Source: Umbilicaria muhlenbergii (lineage: Eukaryota > Ascomycota > Lecanoromycetes > Umbilicariales > Umbilicariaceae). From it: 64,000 nucleotides of DNA. Positions 24,121 through 37,895 of the stretch are shown here, piece after piece. Position numbers and translations under genes: made by a program. Position 1 is the stretch's first letter. Each line of letters starts with the position of its first letter. Below the pieces are notes generated by a model. That model had not been told where the DNA came from and did no database searches. It saw only the letters and a program-made list of their open reading frames with translations. The stretch covers positions 8,727,431 to 8,791,430 of the forward strand of contig KK106981.1 of assembly GCA_000611775.1 (NCBI GenBank), written 5' to 3'.

Positions 24121-25496
24121 TGAATCAAAGAGTCTTTGTTGATCTCTGTGAATGATGAACAATTCATCTTGAATGAAAACCTGATTAATCAGATTCTGAT
24201 CACTTCAACTGCAGAGACCTTGATTGATCTTTTACAAGAACATTCCTCTGAAGCAATGACTGCTCTTCAACAATTGATCATCAATCATAAGCAGTCTTTG
24301 AATGAAATTGACACTGTTATAAAGGTACATGAAGAACTTCAAGCAGACTATGAAAGAATGAAGGATAAGAACAAGAAACTGAAGAAAAAAGTTATTAAAC
24401 AAGCTGATGTGATAACATACCTTGAATAAAGAATCACAGTCACAAGCATTCTCTGACTTGATTCTCCTCAACTCACAGTTAAAGGATTATTCAGCTTTAA
24501 ATTATTAAAGCTCTCTGATTCACTGATGTTCTTCAGCAATCATTTGAAATATGATGAATGAGTAATGAAGATCAGAAACTACCTACTAGTAATGAATAAA
24601 TAATACTTCATCAAACAGATAAAAATAACATATATGAAGACAAGAGTTGAGGATGACTCTGTTAAGCACATAAGATCTTGAATGAATTCAGCATTCTGAA
24701 CAGTTTATTTAAATGTTAATGAACTGCTAAAACATTTGACCTGAATCTATGAAGACTCAGATCAAAAACATATTGTCATTAATGAATTCTGCAAGTTTTA
24801 TTAAAGATTTAAAGACTTCCCGTCCTTCTGAGTTAATTTTCAGTGATATGTTGCTAAATTGAATGAGTTCTTTAATTCATACTGAATAGGAGAACTTCTG
24901 AACAAGGTGAATAACATCATTCAATGACAATTAAACACTGATGATGACAGACTCAAAGACTTTTATGAACTCACAAAGTGCTGTTAATGAATTGATCAGA
25001 CATTAAGACTGCTTGATGCAAAGAAGATCATCAAGCTGAATCAGACACTTCTCTTCACAAGTTAAACTTATACAAGGATTGAATGTTTCATTAAGACCTT
25101 AAAATCAACTATCTGAATAATCACTGAGTCAGTCCCCTGAACACTGAACTGAACATCACACTCAGACGTCATCAAAGAACAACAGATGAAGAAAAGATGA
25201 TATTTTAAATATAATGAACAAGAACACCTTGCCTTAAATTATTTAAATAAGAATGAAAAGAAAGAGACTTTAACATCAAGATGTGTGCAATGAATCATAT
25301 TCAACTCTGACTCTGATTTTGAATTAAATTCAGGAAAAGGCGTTCTTCTATTAAAGTCATGATAAGAAATGATGATAATTCTCTTATGATATCAGCACTG
25401 ATGATTAATGAAGACATGCTGTTCACCTGAACATCATTTGAAGTGAATTACAAGCTCACTCTGAATGAGGTCAAGTTATGAGTCAAGGTTTTACTT
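24121..25496 (+). pseudogene. A2 gag and start of protease
   Basis: The gag reading starts near 24121 after the resumed leader (24027-24120). The segment 24136-24429 is the clearest family A gag peptide: NENLINQILITSTAETLIDL followed by a charged helix KDKNKKLKKKVIKQ, which looks like a coiled coil. Protease-like sequence begins near 25320 and is interrupted by M2. Broken. Confidence 0.78.
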
Positions 25497-25504
25497 GATA
25501 CTGA

Positions 25505-26054
25505 TACGCTGCACCATGGGTTGAGTTTGGGTTGGGTTTTGACTATTGTGACCCAACCCAGACTGGGTTGGGTTTTTTTTGGGTTGGGTCACACTGGGTT
25601 GGGTTTTTTTGGGTTTGGGTTGGGTTTTTCACTGGGTAACCCAGTTCAAGTTCACGTATATGACTCATCCAAACAGCTTTCAAAGCAGCTTCCAAAACGG
25701 CTTCCAAAACAGCCTCAACGACGGCCTTGAAAAACGGCCTTGAAAAACGGCTTCCAAAACAGCTTTCAAAACGGCTTCCAAAACGGCTTCCAAAATGGCT
25801 TTGATGACGGCCTCAAAAAATGACCTTGAAAATGACTTGAGAAGGCACCTTTTGAACTGACGTTTTTGACTACCATAAAGACTACCATAACTATTTGTAT
25901 GTACTGGGTTAACCCAGAATTTTCTGGGTTTGGGTTAAATGGGTTGGGTTTTTTCTGAGTTGAGTTTTGACATGTATAACTCACCTCAAAACCCAACCCA
26001 AACCCAACCCAAACCCAAACCCACTGGGTAAAACCCAACCCATGGTGCAGCGTA
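25505..26054. mobile_element. M2: hAT-like MITE, 550 bp, best preserved copy
   Basis: Perfect terminal inverted repeat TACGCTGCACCATGGGTT / AACCCATGGTGCAGCGTA, flanked by perfect 8-bp duplications GATACTGA (25497-25504, 26055-26062). The empty site is seen in A3 at about 15831. Both arms carry long tracts of GGGTT/AACCC motifs resembling telomeric repeats. The centre has CGGCTTCCAAAA and CGGCCTTGAAAAA blocks. No coding capacity. An 8-bp duplication and short TIR suggest hAT mobilisation. The least decayed of the three copies. Confidence 0.92.
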
Positions 26055-27540
26055 GATACTGAGTCAACTGAATATGCCTTCATTAATGCTAACTTGACAA
26101 AGACTCTGATTGAATGATCTGAAATTAAAGCAGTATCATTGTCAAAGCTCTGAACTTTACATGATTTTCAGAAGAAGACAGTGAGATGAGTTACACATGT
26201 AATTTATTCAATTATGAAGATCTGTGATCATTCTCAGTGACTCACCCTCATGATGATTGTAGACATGAAAAATCTCAGCATTATATTAAGACTCTTTTGA
26301 ATGAATCACACCTGAATTTTAATCAACCCTGTGAATCAGGTAGTGATTTTCTCACTGAATGAATAAACTGAACAACTGAACAACTGAATAAATGAATGAA
26401 TGAAACTGATTGAATGAACTGAACTGAAGGACTGAACACCAAATGAATAAATTAAATTAAATGACTGAATGAAACTGAATGAATGAACAAACTGAATGAT
26501 TGAACTTGAATCACTGAAAACTTATCAGATCTTGAAGAATTTCATTACAAAAGCAGATCTTGAATCAATCTTCACATTAAAAAGTAATAACTCCTCACAT
26601 GCAGTTAATATCAAGATGATTAATGCAGCTCTGTTCACATTAAATATGAAGGAAGACAATGAAATCTTTGTTATCTTTATTCAACAAATTGAGGAAGCAT
26701 TGAACTCTGAACTGAAATTAAATGAATTAAATATTAAGGCAGTTCTTTCTTCTGAATATCATGATCTGATTAATGTTTTTTTTAAAAAGACTGCAAATGA
26801 ACTTCCTTCACATCAACTCTATGACCACAAGATCATCTTAAAAAGTGAGTAAAAGCTCAGATACACACTTTTTTACAATATGTCACATGAAGAACTGATA
26901 ATGATGAAGAACTACATAGAAGACAACTTGTAAAAAAATTTCATTAAAGTTAATCAATCATCAGTAGCCTCACTGATTTTGTTCATATGAAAAAAAGATG
27001 AGTTTTTACAACTGTGCATCAACTACTGAAAGCTGAATTCAATTATGAAGAAAGACTGATACTCATTGTCTTTAATTGAGGAAATCTTGACTCAGATTTT
27101 GAAGACAAAATACTTCATCAAGATTAATATACAACAGGTATTTCACTGCATATGAATGAATTCTGATTCTGAAGATCTGACAACCTTTCAAACAAAGCAT
27201 GATTTCTACAAATATAAGATCTTGCCTTTCAGACTCATTAACAGATCAGTTACCTTTCAGCACTTTATTAATGATGTATTATTCAATTTATTGAACACCT
27301 GCTGTACAGCATATTTAAATGATATCTTGATTTATTCAGAGTCCTTGTCTGAACACTGAACTCATATTTGAATCATTCTAGAATGACTGAGAAAGGCAAA
27401 TTTACAAGCTGAAATCAAGAAGTGTAAATTTCACAAGACTGAAACTTAATACTTAAAATTAATCATAAAACATCATGACATCTGAGTGAACCTTAAAAAG
27501 ATCACAGTCATTAAGACTTAAGAAGTGCTCATTAATTTAA
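26055..27540 (+). pseudogene. A2 protease end, pre-RT and RT
   Basis: Resumes after M2. A low-complexity CTGAATGA linker lies at about 26350-26500. The pre-RT peptide at 26496-26852 includes LSSEYHDLINVFFKKTANEL, the gypsy pattern 'EYHDL.DVF...' that precedes the RT. RT at about 26870-27480 includes FYKYKILPFRLINRSV and the catalytic-strand region ending DILIYSESL at about 27315-27350. Broken. Confidence 0.85.
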
Positions 27541-29727
27541 AACAGCTGCAGGCATTTCTAGATTTTTGTAACTTTTATTAATGATTCATAGAGGGATATT
27601 TCAAAATCACAAAGCCTTTAATCAGACTGACAGGCAAGAACATATTCTTTAATATGTAAATTAAACAGTGTCTTCAAGCCTTTAATGAACTGAAGAACTG
27701 ATTGATTAACACATTAATATTACAACACTTTGACTGAATCTGAACATGTTATCTCAAATGTGATTCATTTGATCTGATATTCACAGGAGTATTATCGTAG
27801 AAAGATGATTAAAAATTAATGCATTCAATGACATTTTTCTCTAAGAAACTCATATCAGCTGAATGTAATTATGAGATTTATAACAAAGAATTATTAATCA
27901 TCATTCAAAGCTTAAAGAAATGATGTGTTAAATTAACAGGAACAGAAGATCTGATTTAAATTTTAATAAATTATAAAGCCTTGAAGTACTTTATGATGAT
28001 CAAGAAGCTGACTCACAGACAAGTTAAATGAGCTGAATTCCTCTCACAATTCAACTTTATGATCACTTACTGAACTGACAAAGAAAATGAAAAGGTGAAT
28101 GCACTCACTAAATGCTCAGATGATCAACTAAAGAAGAATGAGAATGATGAGTGATTATGATATCAACCTCAAATCATGCTACTGAGTCAATGCTTAAACT
28201 CATGCATCATTGCTGAATAAAAGGAAAAAGCTTCTCACCTTTTAAAATCAGCTTTAAATGAATCAGCACTGAATGAATCAGCTTTAAATGAATCAGTTTT
28301 AAATGAATCAGCTGAACAGGTCTTGAATGAGACTTTAAATGAATTAATTACTTGTTATGTGAAAGCAGATGATTTCTGCCAGGAAATTCTAAGCTTATTA
28401 TGAATCAGGGCAAGACATTCAACCAAAATCTCTCTCAATGATTATACTGAGAATTCAAACAGTCAATTACTGTATCAAGAACATGTATGAGTCTCAGACA
28501 TTAATAATGATTCAAATCAGAATAAATTATGATGATGATTGATTCAGGAAGCTCATGAACAGCTGACAGTAAAACATATTGAACATCAGAAAACTCTGAA
28601 ACTGCTTGCATGCTTCTACTACTGACCCTGAATGAATTGAACAATCAGTCATTTTATTTAAAACTGTCACATCTGCTGCTGAACAAAGAATATGAATGAG
28701 CAGTATCAAGGAGCCCTGAAATCACTTTTAATTTCAAGTCATTCATGACAAGATATTTCACTTGATTTGATTATCAAGTTATTTAAAAGTGAAGGATTCA
28801 ACACAATCCTGACAGTCATTTGCAGACTGATTAAGAAAAGACATTATATTTCTTACTTAACAGATAAAGAAGAGGGAACATTAATTGAATACATTATTAA
28901 ACTCTTGCTTCAAAATGTATGAAGATTTCATGAATTATCACAGACAATTACATCAGACTGAGGATCACAATTTGTAACACTACTCTGAAAATACTTATGC
29001 AAATGACTTTAAATCAGATTGAAACCTTCAACTGCTTTTCATTCAGAGACAGACAGGCAGTCTGAAAATGTGAATATGAATGTTAAACAGTATTTTAAAG
29101 CATTTGTGAACTATCAGCAAGATGACTGAGCAAAATAATTATCAATGACTGAGTTTACAGCCAACAATGCAGATTTTGACTTCATCAAAGTTTTATTATT
29201 CTTTGTGAATAAGAGATATCATCTCTGAATGAGCTTCAACTCTGAATGATTGATCACCTCACTGCTGATGAGAGAATAAATTCTGAAAGAAAAAGCTGAT
29301 TTCATAATGAATCATATGAAGGTTCTACATGTGATGTTATAAGAGAACATGACAGCAGCACAACTTCAGCAAAAAAACTTCATGAACTGAATTTAAATAT
29401 TAACCTCAACATATCAAGTGAGTGATCTGATATGATTGTCAACAAAGAACATTCAAATGACTCACTTGTTCAAAAAGCTGAATCACAAGAATGAAGGACC
29501 TTTTCAAATTAAGAAGAAAATATCAGTTTAAACATATGAGCTTGAACTGCTTGAATCAATGAAAATACACTCTGTATTTCACATCTTTTTACTCTGACTC
29601 ACTGTGAATGATCCTTTGCTTGAACAAATTGAGTCATCATCATCACTGATAATAACTGAACAGGCTGAACTGAAATGAGAAGTTGAACAGATTAATGATA
29701 ACTGTTGATGAAAAAACAGATTACAGT
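27541..29727 (+). pseudogene. A2 RNase H and integrase
   Basis: RNase H at about 27580-28100 includes [19 protein letters not shown], a typical gypsy RNase H segment. Integrase at about 28640-29480 aligns with A-rev and A3. Just before integrase lies a four-fold 15-bp repeat (28248-28307). The tail runs into element B at 29728 and resumes at 43329. No chromodomain was recognised. Broken. Confidence 0.82.
28248..28307 (+). repeat. 15-bp tandem repeat in A2 pol
   Basis: Four units of TCAGCTTTAAATGAA type, reading as a five-residue repeat (ALNES). A3 has a shorter version near 44270. Confidence 0.8.
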
Positions 29728-29934
29728 TGTTACAACATGATCAATTAACACTGATGAAGATTGAATTACCTGACATTAAATTAAATTGAAATTAGTGCAT
29801 CTTGACACCTTGATATTTATGTCATGACTGCACTCACAAGACTGCTTCCTTCTTTGTACTTTTTTAAATTTAAATAACTCACCTCTTGCAATGATTTTAG
29901 GCCTGCTTATGAAGTGAAATAATTAACTGTAACA
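29728..29934 (+). repeat. B 5' LTR
   Basis: 207 bp from TGTTACAACATGATC to TTAACTGTAACA; partner of equal length at 43122-43328. Confidence 0.9.
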
Positions 29935-32652
29935 TTAAAAAAGTACCTACACTCTTTTCAACCTCTGAAGGTGACAGAATATCAGCTGAAATAAACATGT
30001 ATATTAATGAAAAAATTCTTCCTCAACATCATCAAATATCTCAACTCATAATTTACTGAGTGATCAGGAGGTTCCTAGAACATCTTAAATTTATTAATTA
30101 ATTATCAACAATCAATTCTCAAGTCCTGTGAGAAGTAAGCAACAAATGATTAAGAAGTACTCTGTCATGATGACAGATAACTGTGAGAAGCAATTATAAT
30201 AAATGAAAAGTCTTGCAACATGTAAGCGCCCTCAAAGATCTATTTGTAAGCACAGACAACTGCAGTAGAGGCAGTTGAAAAAGTAAGATTCTGAACTGAA
30301 TAATCTCAATATTAAGAGTAGGTGTCTGAAGCATTGAAGAAATCATGATTAAATCATGTTAAAAGAGAGGAATTTCTTCTTAATCTGAAAGATTATCCTT
30401 GACTGAAGGACAGTCAGATGATCATGAGAGATTAAAAATAATAAACATCATGAAGATGAACTCTTGAGGTGAGATGATCTCTGAAAATTTATAATAATGA
30501 GCAACACATGATTCAGAGAACACCTGTCATTTAGTGTTGAAGATGCTAAATCAGAGAGATTCATACAAGGTACAGATTAAAGATTTAAAAGAACAAAATA
30601 ATCAGAAAAACTCTCAGATAAAAAAGTTAACAATTGAGAAACAAGAATTAAAACAGAATGTGTTGAAATTAATTTAATGACTTAACAATTCTGAAGCAGA
30701 GCAGTCAAGAGAAGACACACTTAAATTAAACATAAGTGACACAATGAAGAAGTGTTCAGTGAAGTTTTCAGATTCATTAATTCTGAATGATGATCTTAAG
30801 CTCATGTTTCAGGTATGAAATGATCAGATGAAGAGCAAGTTATGAATCAATGATGATTAATTCAATCAGTTAGACTTAAATGAAGTTGAACATGTCAGAG
30901 TGACATACATCAAGACATGAGTTGACAGCAAGGCTGCTGAACACCTTTATTCATGACTGAAGGCTCAGTCAGGAAGAGAGATTTATGTTGAAGAGATTAT
31001 TCAATATCTTAAGAACATCTTTGAGGATTCAGATCATTACTTGAAGGCATGAAAGCAGCTGAAGAAGTTCAAGATGTTTTATCTTGAGAACTTTAACATG
31101 TTTCAGTCAGAGTTCTTACAGCTAATGAATTCAGTGAAGATGTCAACAAATCAGTAAAAAGAGAAAATTCATGACAAGTTATATAACTCACTTTAAGTTC
31201 AAATGAAAATTTATGTCACTGATGAGGACATGTCATTTGACACTTATTATAAAAAGACTTAACAGTTCATGAGAGGTCTGATTAAGACTGATGAGAGAAT
31301 CAAGAAATGAAAAAATCAACAGAAGCTGCAGAGAAAACAGTCAACTTTTAAATTTAAAAAAAGATAATCATCACAATCACTGCTGTTGCATGAGAAGCAA
31401 TTAAGTTAATGTTAATTAACATAATTTATTACATTTGTAATAAAAAAAACATCTGATGAGGGATTGTCCTGATAAATCAAAGAAGGCTGAGACAAAAGCT
31501 GTAAAGTTTGATCATTCAGATTCAGAAAACAAGTTACTTTAGATGAAGTCTTCACTTTAAAGTTAACAGAGGGAGCAAAGATAAGCAAAATGAAGATGTC
31601 AGACATTCTGAGGAGATCATCATTAATTTAAGATTATCAACTTGCTGTTAATAACTTAATCATGAGGATAACAGCTCTGCTAAACACTGATATTACTGAG
31701 AAGACTTTCATTCACAAGAAGCACTTTAAATTTGTAGAAAAATGCCTGCAGTTATACATCAGGACAGCACAGAGATCAGTTTTTTTAACAAAATATAATA
31801 ATCAAAATGTTGAGATGATCTTCAGAGCATTTACAGCAAACTTAATGATTGATGAAAGATAAATCCCTACTCACTTCTTGTTTTATGACATCAGCAGGCA
31901 TGATATTCTGATCAGAAGAAAATGATTCAAGAAGATTAAAATCTTAATTGATTACTTCAATCAGAAGCTGATTTGGCCTGAGAAGACTTAATATCAGGCA
32001 AGCAGAAACTTGATAATGTCAAGGTGAAAGATTCAATTATTAAAACTCATATCAGAGCATCAGGCAGATGCTGAACAACATAATAATTTATATGAGGCAG
32101 CAACACTGACTCAGATCTTAAGAAGAGCAGAAAGAAATGAAATCATAATGATATTTAACAAAGCTGACCCTGAGGATACTGAACAATCAACAAGGTTAAA
32201 TGAGTGAAAGGAAAGATTCATTGAACTGTTTAAAAAGTCAATTCTACAATTGCAAGCACAGTCAAAGACATGAAGAGCTCAACAGCAGATCAACATTAAT
32301 AAGATGAAAAAATAATTGAATGAAAAGAAAGATTCAATGAATCACATGAGTAATTCAATGAATGAAGGTCAAAGTTCATTGAATGTAAAAAAATTAAAGG
32401 ATCATAAATCTCCTCTTTATCAAGAAGTGAATATTGCACTTTTAAAAGCAGAAAACTTTCTACACAATGTTAAAAAAAAAGAGATGATTATTAATGTCAT
32501 TAACATTCATGAGGTTGATCATTTAATAAAAAACTGAAGAAACCTCTGTCTGCTGCTGCAAGATGAAATGAAGCTGAATCAGAGAATAAAGAAAAAATTA
32601 CCTCATCAGTATTAAGAGTTTGTGAAGGTTTTCAGCAAGATGACATCAGATC
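29935..32652 (+). pseudogene. B gag, protease and pre-RT
   Basis: The gag-like region at about 29990-31400 is charged and helical. A basic, asparagine-poor stretch at about 31320-31500 is the likely nucleocapsid area. The protease-like region at about 31630-31870 includes ITALLNTDITEKTF, resembling the retropepsin active strand in a decayed context, and YNNQNVEMIFRAF. The pre-RT ends at the C insertion. Broken. Confidence 0.7.
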
Positions 32653-32657
32653 AGCTG
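32653..32657. repeat. Target-site duplication of C, left copy (AGCTG)
   Basis: AGCTG recurs immediately after C at 39878-39882. B pol reading continues from one side to the other. Confidence 0.9.
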
Positions 32658-33112
32658 TGTGAGCATTTAATGTATAAAACTCATCAAGTGCTAGTTCAGA
32701 ATAAGAAAGATTATGCTTAACAACAGCACAGCCTTGAGAAGGTAACTTTCACTAATGAATCAACCTCATGAGGAAGCTCAGTCAATAAACATCACTCTCA
32801 ACACTTCATGAAAGTGATTAAAGAAGTTAACATCATTGATGACACCTCATGAAGATGTGATTCAGCAATGAACACCTCATGAAGGCAGCTTCATTGAGGT
32901 GACTGCTTCATGAGATCTTCTTCAGGCAGGTTAACTTCAGAAGAGATATATTATGAAGTCAGAGTGTGTCTCACTTTCTTTCTTAACAATAATTCTCTAC
33001 CTACTAGCAATATCATACTATTGTGAATCATCAACTATAAGCTTAAGTCATTATTGTCACATAGCTTCATAATTCCTTAGTTAAGATATTACCTCATGAT
33101 AGTACACTTACA
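32658..33112 (+). repeat. C 5' LTR
   Basis: 455 bp; the last 150 bp are nearly identical to the 3' LTR and include the conserved stretch CTCTACCTACTAGCAATATC. Confidence 0.93.
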
Positions 33113-34260
33113 GTTTTATTGCTTCAATTCATTGTAAGGATGCTGTTCAGCAAGAATGACTGAAAGCTAATGAGCTCCTAAATCAGCCTAAACAAAAATT
33201 TAACAAATCACTTCAGAAACTTCACAAGCAACAGTTAATGATGATTTTATCATCTTTAACTCTCAGTCATGACATGTCACTTCTACATTCTCTGAGGAGT
33301 TCATCATGATGAATATCAAAATTCAACTTGTGAAGATTCAACTCATGAGTGAGAAGGAACATACTAGGCAGGCTGAGCTTAAAACTTATAAATGATTTAC
33401 ATTAAATTTATCTTCAGCTCTGAAATGCGCCTGCTATGAAAAGTGAGTCAAAGATGAAGACCTCTATCATACAAAGGACTACCCTCACTTTCAGCAGTAT
33501 GTACATCAAATTGAGCACCTTTTCATGAAGCTTCACCTTGAAGAGTCAGATTGATATCTGAACTACAAGATTACAAAGTGATGAGTCACATATCATGAAG
33601 AAAAGAGCTTGAAAGATATCTAAGAAAGTCAGAAGAACTTTTTAAAGTCTCTTTTAAAAAATCATGATAATCAGGTGTATAACACATGAATGAATTAAAT
33701 AAATTATCACAAGCTGAGCAGTGAATCTGATGATGAGTACCTTCACAGGTCAGATGAACTTCTGGCACAGATAAGAAATGAGATGAAGGATTATCATTAA
33801 ATTCAGTTAATGATCTTCTTCAAGGGCTTGAATCATGTCATGAAGCAGAAGATTCATGAACACTCTGTGTTTTCAAACTCTCATGAAGATTTGATTACAC
33901 TCATGAAGAAACTTCATCTCAGCATCAGGACTGAAACTCACTCATGAGTGATAATTATAAACAGTGACTTCAGTGAAAGCACCTCTGTGAACATCATGAA
34001 GTGAAAGGATCACAAATCTACAACATTCATTATCACTACATCACACAATCTGAAACCCTCATGAGGAGTGTTCTTTAACAGAGACTGCAACTACTGTGAT
34101 AAATGTGAACATAAAGAACTGAACTGTCTTAAGAAGAAGTCAGACAACACTGTGAGCAGGACTCTGTCAATCAGTTCAGTTAACAGCAGTAATCATGTCA
34201 CAGCAGCCTCTGAGGCTATCATGAAGATCATCATGAAGTCAAGATTAAAGAAGAGTGCAT
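33113..34260 (+). pseudogene. C gag remnant with CCHC zinc knuckle
   Basis: Gag-like reading after the leader. At 34086-34127 the peptide CNYCDKCEHKELNC fits the retroviral zinc knuckle C-x2-C-x4-H-x4-C, the nucleic-acid binding motif of nucleocapsid. It is followed by a serine-rich segment and the protease. Broken elsewhere. Confidence 0.8.
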
Positions 34261-36160
34261 TCTTTAAGATGAAGACATGATTATGACTTGCAGTACATCT
34301 TGCAGGAAGATCACTTTCAGCTGTTTTTAATAATGTTAATGACCTCAATCTCCTTCACAAGAATATTGCAGAGGGCTTATCTTCAGTCTTTAAGATGTTA
34401 TTACTTCATCATGTTGAAGAAGATACCTTGCAGACTTATTCTGTTTATCATGAAGTAGTAAAGGTTCAGGACTCTTTCAGAGTCTGAAAATAAACTTGTG
34501 AACCTTTTACCTCTGCTGACTTAGAGATGTCAGTAATCTTAGAATTATCATGATTATGATGAAATAATCTGAAGGTTGACTTCATCAATCTTACAGTACA
34601 GTGAAGGTTGAATGCAGAGAACTCTTTAATAACTTCATTGCTGAAAAAGATCATCATAAAAGGTCTTGTGAAAAAACTCAGAGACTTTAAGGTGAACTAC
34701 ATGATGCAGAGATTACAGGTGATAAATTTTAATGAATTGAAAAACTTCATGAACTTGATTCCTGAAGCTTACAAGAGCCTCATGAAGGTCTTTTCAGAAA
34801 CTCAGATGAAAACTCTGTCTCCTCATCACAAAAAAGATCACTCAATTGACCTGTTGAAGAAGACAACATCACTTTTTGACTTTATGTACAACTTTTTCAT
34901 GAAGGAGTTGACTGTACTATGAAAGTATTTGAATATTAACCTCATGAATGAGTTTATTCAGCTGTCATGATCTTCTGCAGGAGCATCAGTGCTTTTTGCA
35001 TTTAAAAATGATGAAGGCTTGCAGCTCTGCATGAACTATCAGAGGTTAAATGCTATTACTTAAAAGAATCAGTATCCTCTATCATTGATTGATGAGATCA
35101 TGAATCATGTTTGTGATGCTCAGATCTTTATGAAGATTGATGTTAAAAACATTTATTATCACATTCACATACATGAGGATGATGAGTGAAAGACAGCCTT
35201 TCATACTAAATACAAGTTGTATGAATATTTAATTATGCTTTTTGAGCTTATCAATGCTTCTGCAAGTTTTCAGTCTTATATTCATGAAGTTCTTCATGAA
35301 CATTTAAACATCTTCATGATTATATTCCTGAATGATATACTGATTTACTCAATGAAAGAGAGTCAGCATGAACAGCATGTTCAGATTGTCTTGAAAACTC
35401 TGCTCATGACAGAGTTGTTCACAAAGCTTTTTAAATATTTATTTAATGTGAAGCGTGTGCCCTTCTTGAGATATGTTATCACAGATACAGGGGTTGAAAT
35501 GAAGATGAATCACATATTCATCATTATCAACTGATCAGAGTCAGAAAGTGTGCATGAAGTGTAAACATTTCTGAGCTTTGTGAACTTTTACTGAAGGTTC
35601 ATACAGGGCTTCTCATGTATCACTGCACCTCTCACAGAGATCACTAAAGGGTTTAATGCAAAATTAAACAAGAAGTTGATCTCACAGAGAGCAAGCTTTC
35701 TGTCTTTAAAGACACAAACTGTCTTTAAAGTTCTTGTGTGAGCTTTCACTACTGCTCCATTCCTGCAGCATTTCAACATCACATTATCAATACAGCTTGA
35801 AATGAATGCCTCAGAGTATGTGATCTCAGGCATTCTCTCACAAAAACACTTTGATGAGTGAAGAGTTACAGCTTATTTCTCATGAAAGATGATACTCATG
35901 AAATGAAAGTATGAAACTCATGATGAAGAACTGCTCATGATAGTTGAGAGTTTCTGTCATTGACAGCACTATTTAAAAGGATTTACTCATTCAGTTGAGG
36001 TGCTATCAGATCATTTGAGCTTGTGAAGCTTTATGACTACTCATAAGCTCTCATGAAGACAGGTTTGATGAGTGTTGACTTTATCAACCTATGATTTTGT
36101 TATCATTTATCAGAAGAGAAATCTGAATTTTGTTAACAACCCTTCACAGAGACCTGATCA
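34261..36160 (+). pseudogene. C protease, RT and RNase H
   Basis: Protease-like region at about 34280-34560. Pre-RT at 34608-34922 contains LIPEAYKSLMKVFSETQ and a KDHSIDLLKK context typical of gypsy pol. RT at about 34940-35560 includes the palm strands LYEYLIMLFELINASASFQ and the DILIYS strand near 35330-35350. RNase H at about 35640-36150 includes a THDEELLMIVES segment. Broken. Confidence 0.88.
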
Positions 36161-37895
36161 TCAACATGAAGCAGAACAAGAGGATCAGACTGAGAATGTT
36201 TTAATGTTGCAATGAGTGCTGTTCCTGACAATAGCCTTGATTTCAGTTGAGCTTAAAGATGATTTATTGACTCAGGAGGTACATCTTCATGAGGTATTAA
36301 TTATGAGCACAATGAGTTCCTGGCAGTGAAATCAACAGAAACAGGCCTCTGAGGCTGTTTTAAATGAAGAACCTTATGAAGAGGTTGATGTCTCTCTCAT
36401 TGAAATGTTATCTGAATTCTTGTGAATTGATCCCCTCATGAAGCATATGCTGAAACAGATCACTGCTCATGAAGTTAATTCAAGAATGTCAGATTCTTAC
36501 TCACTCTGATCATGAAGAAATGATCTTTTATACTTTAACTTAATGCTTTATATACCTCATGTGAAGTCATTATGACTTGAGATTATTAAGAAGCATCATG
36601 ATGAGTCACTTATAAATCACCTCATGACAGAGAAAACCTTTGCTCTAATACATGCAAAGTACTACTGACTGAACATGTGAAAGCAAATTCAGAAATACTG
36701 TAATTCTTGTCTTGTCTGTCAAGGAGTCAGAGTCATTCATGAAAGATAATTTGAATTATTACAGCTCATACTTATCCTGAAGGAACTCTGAGAGGTACTC
36801 ACTTTAAACTTCATAACTGACCTTTCAGAGAGTCATGCTTATGAGAGTGTGTACAATGCCATACTGATGATGATGTGTAAATTCTCAAAGATGACACATT
36901 ATATTTCAGTCAGAAAGGACTGAACTGCTGATCAACTCATGAAGATCTTTGTGAGAGAGATTATTAAACTGCATGAAGTCATTTAAGCTTTAATTTCAGA
37001 TCACAGATCTGTTTTTACCTCATGACTCTGAGTCAACTTAATGTTCATGTTGAAGATTGACTGCTGATTGAGCACTGCCTTTCATTCATAAACTGATGAG
37101 CAGACTGAATGACAAAATAACATGCTGAAACAGTACCTGTGAAGTTATGTCAACTATCAACAGAACAATTGAGCCTCACTTTTAACATTAACTGAGTTTG
37201 TGTACAACATGAGTCTACACTCTTCTACTGAAAAGACATCATTTGAGGTCATCTATGACTTCATACTTAGATCAGATATGCTCACTGCAGAGGAACTCAT
37301 GAAGTACTCTGCAGTTAAGGGAATTATCATTGAAGCTGAGCAGCTTATGAAGTGTCTTCACAAGACTTAAATAAAAGTCTGTAGAGCTCTTGTGAAGTCT
37401 CAAGAGTATCAAGTTAAGCACTACAATCAATCTCACCTTGATGTGATTTATAAAGTCAGACAGTTAATCTGATTAAAGGTTAAGAACATAACTCTGAAGT
37501 GACTCTCACAGAAGCTGAATTGACAGCATTATGAACTTTTTCAAATTATAAAGAAGATTAAGAATGTTGCTTATCAGTTGAAACTATCAGAGGAACTTCA
37601 TATTCATGATGTGTTTCATGTTAGCCTGCTTCATGATCATAAATCATGAGCAGGTGAGGATACATCAGAGTTTAAATTACTTCATCTCATGAAGAACTCA
37701 GCTGAAAGGAAGTGAGAGGTTGAGGTTATAACAACCTCATGAATTGTGATCAGCTCTGAGGATAAACCTGTTTTATAATATCACATTGTGTGAAAGGAAT
37801 CCTCAGAGATTATTTAAGAGTCTGTGAATAATATCTGCAACTTCAAGAAATTAATTAAGAAGTTTCATGAGGACTTTCCTGAGGCTCTGTGAGTC
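36161..37895 (+). pseudogene. C integrase and chromodomain-like tail
   Basis: Integrase zinc-binding region at about 36590-36720 (HHDE... then CNSCLVCQ). The core at about 36790-37300 includes FITDLSESHAYESV and LTEFVYNMSLHSSTEKTSF. A DVFHVSLL motif near 37600 marks the end of the integrase C-terminal domain, and a chromodomain-like segment follows at about 37710-37880. This layout is typical of chromoviruses, which target heterochromatin through the chromodomain. Broken. Confidence 0.85.

Noticed and set aside
25505-26054. Telomeric repeat or interstitial telomere
   Set aside because: GGGTT runs are irregular and occur in both arms inside an element with exact terminal repeats and 8-bp duplications.
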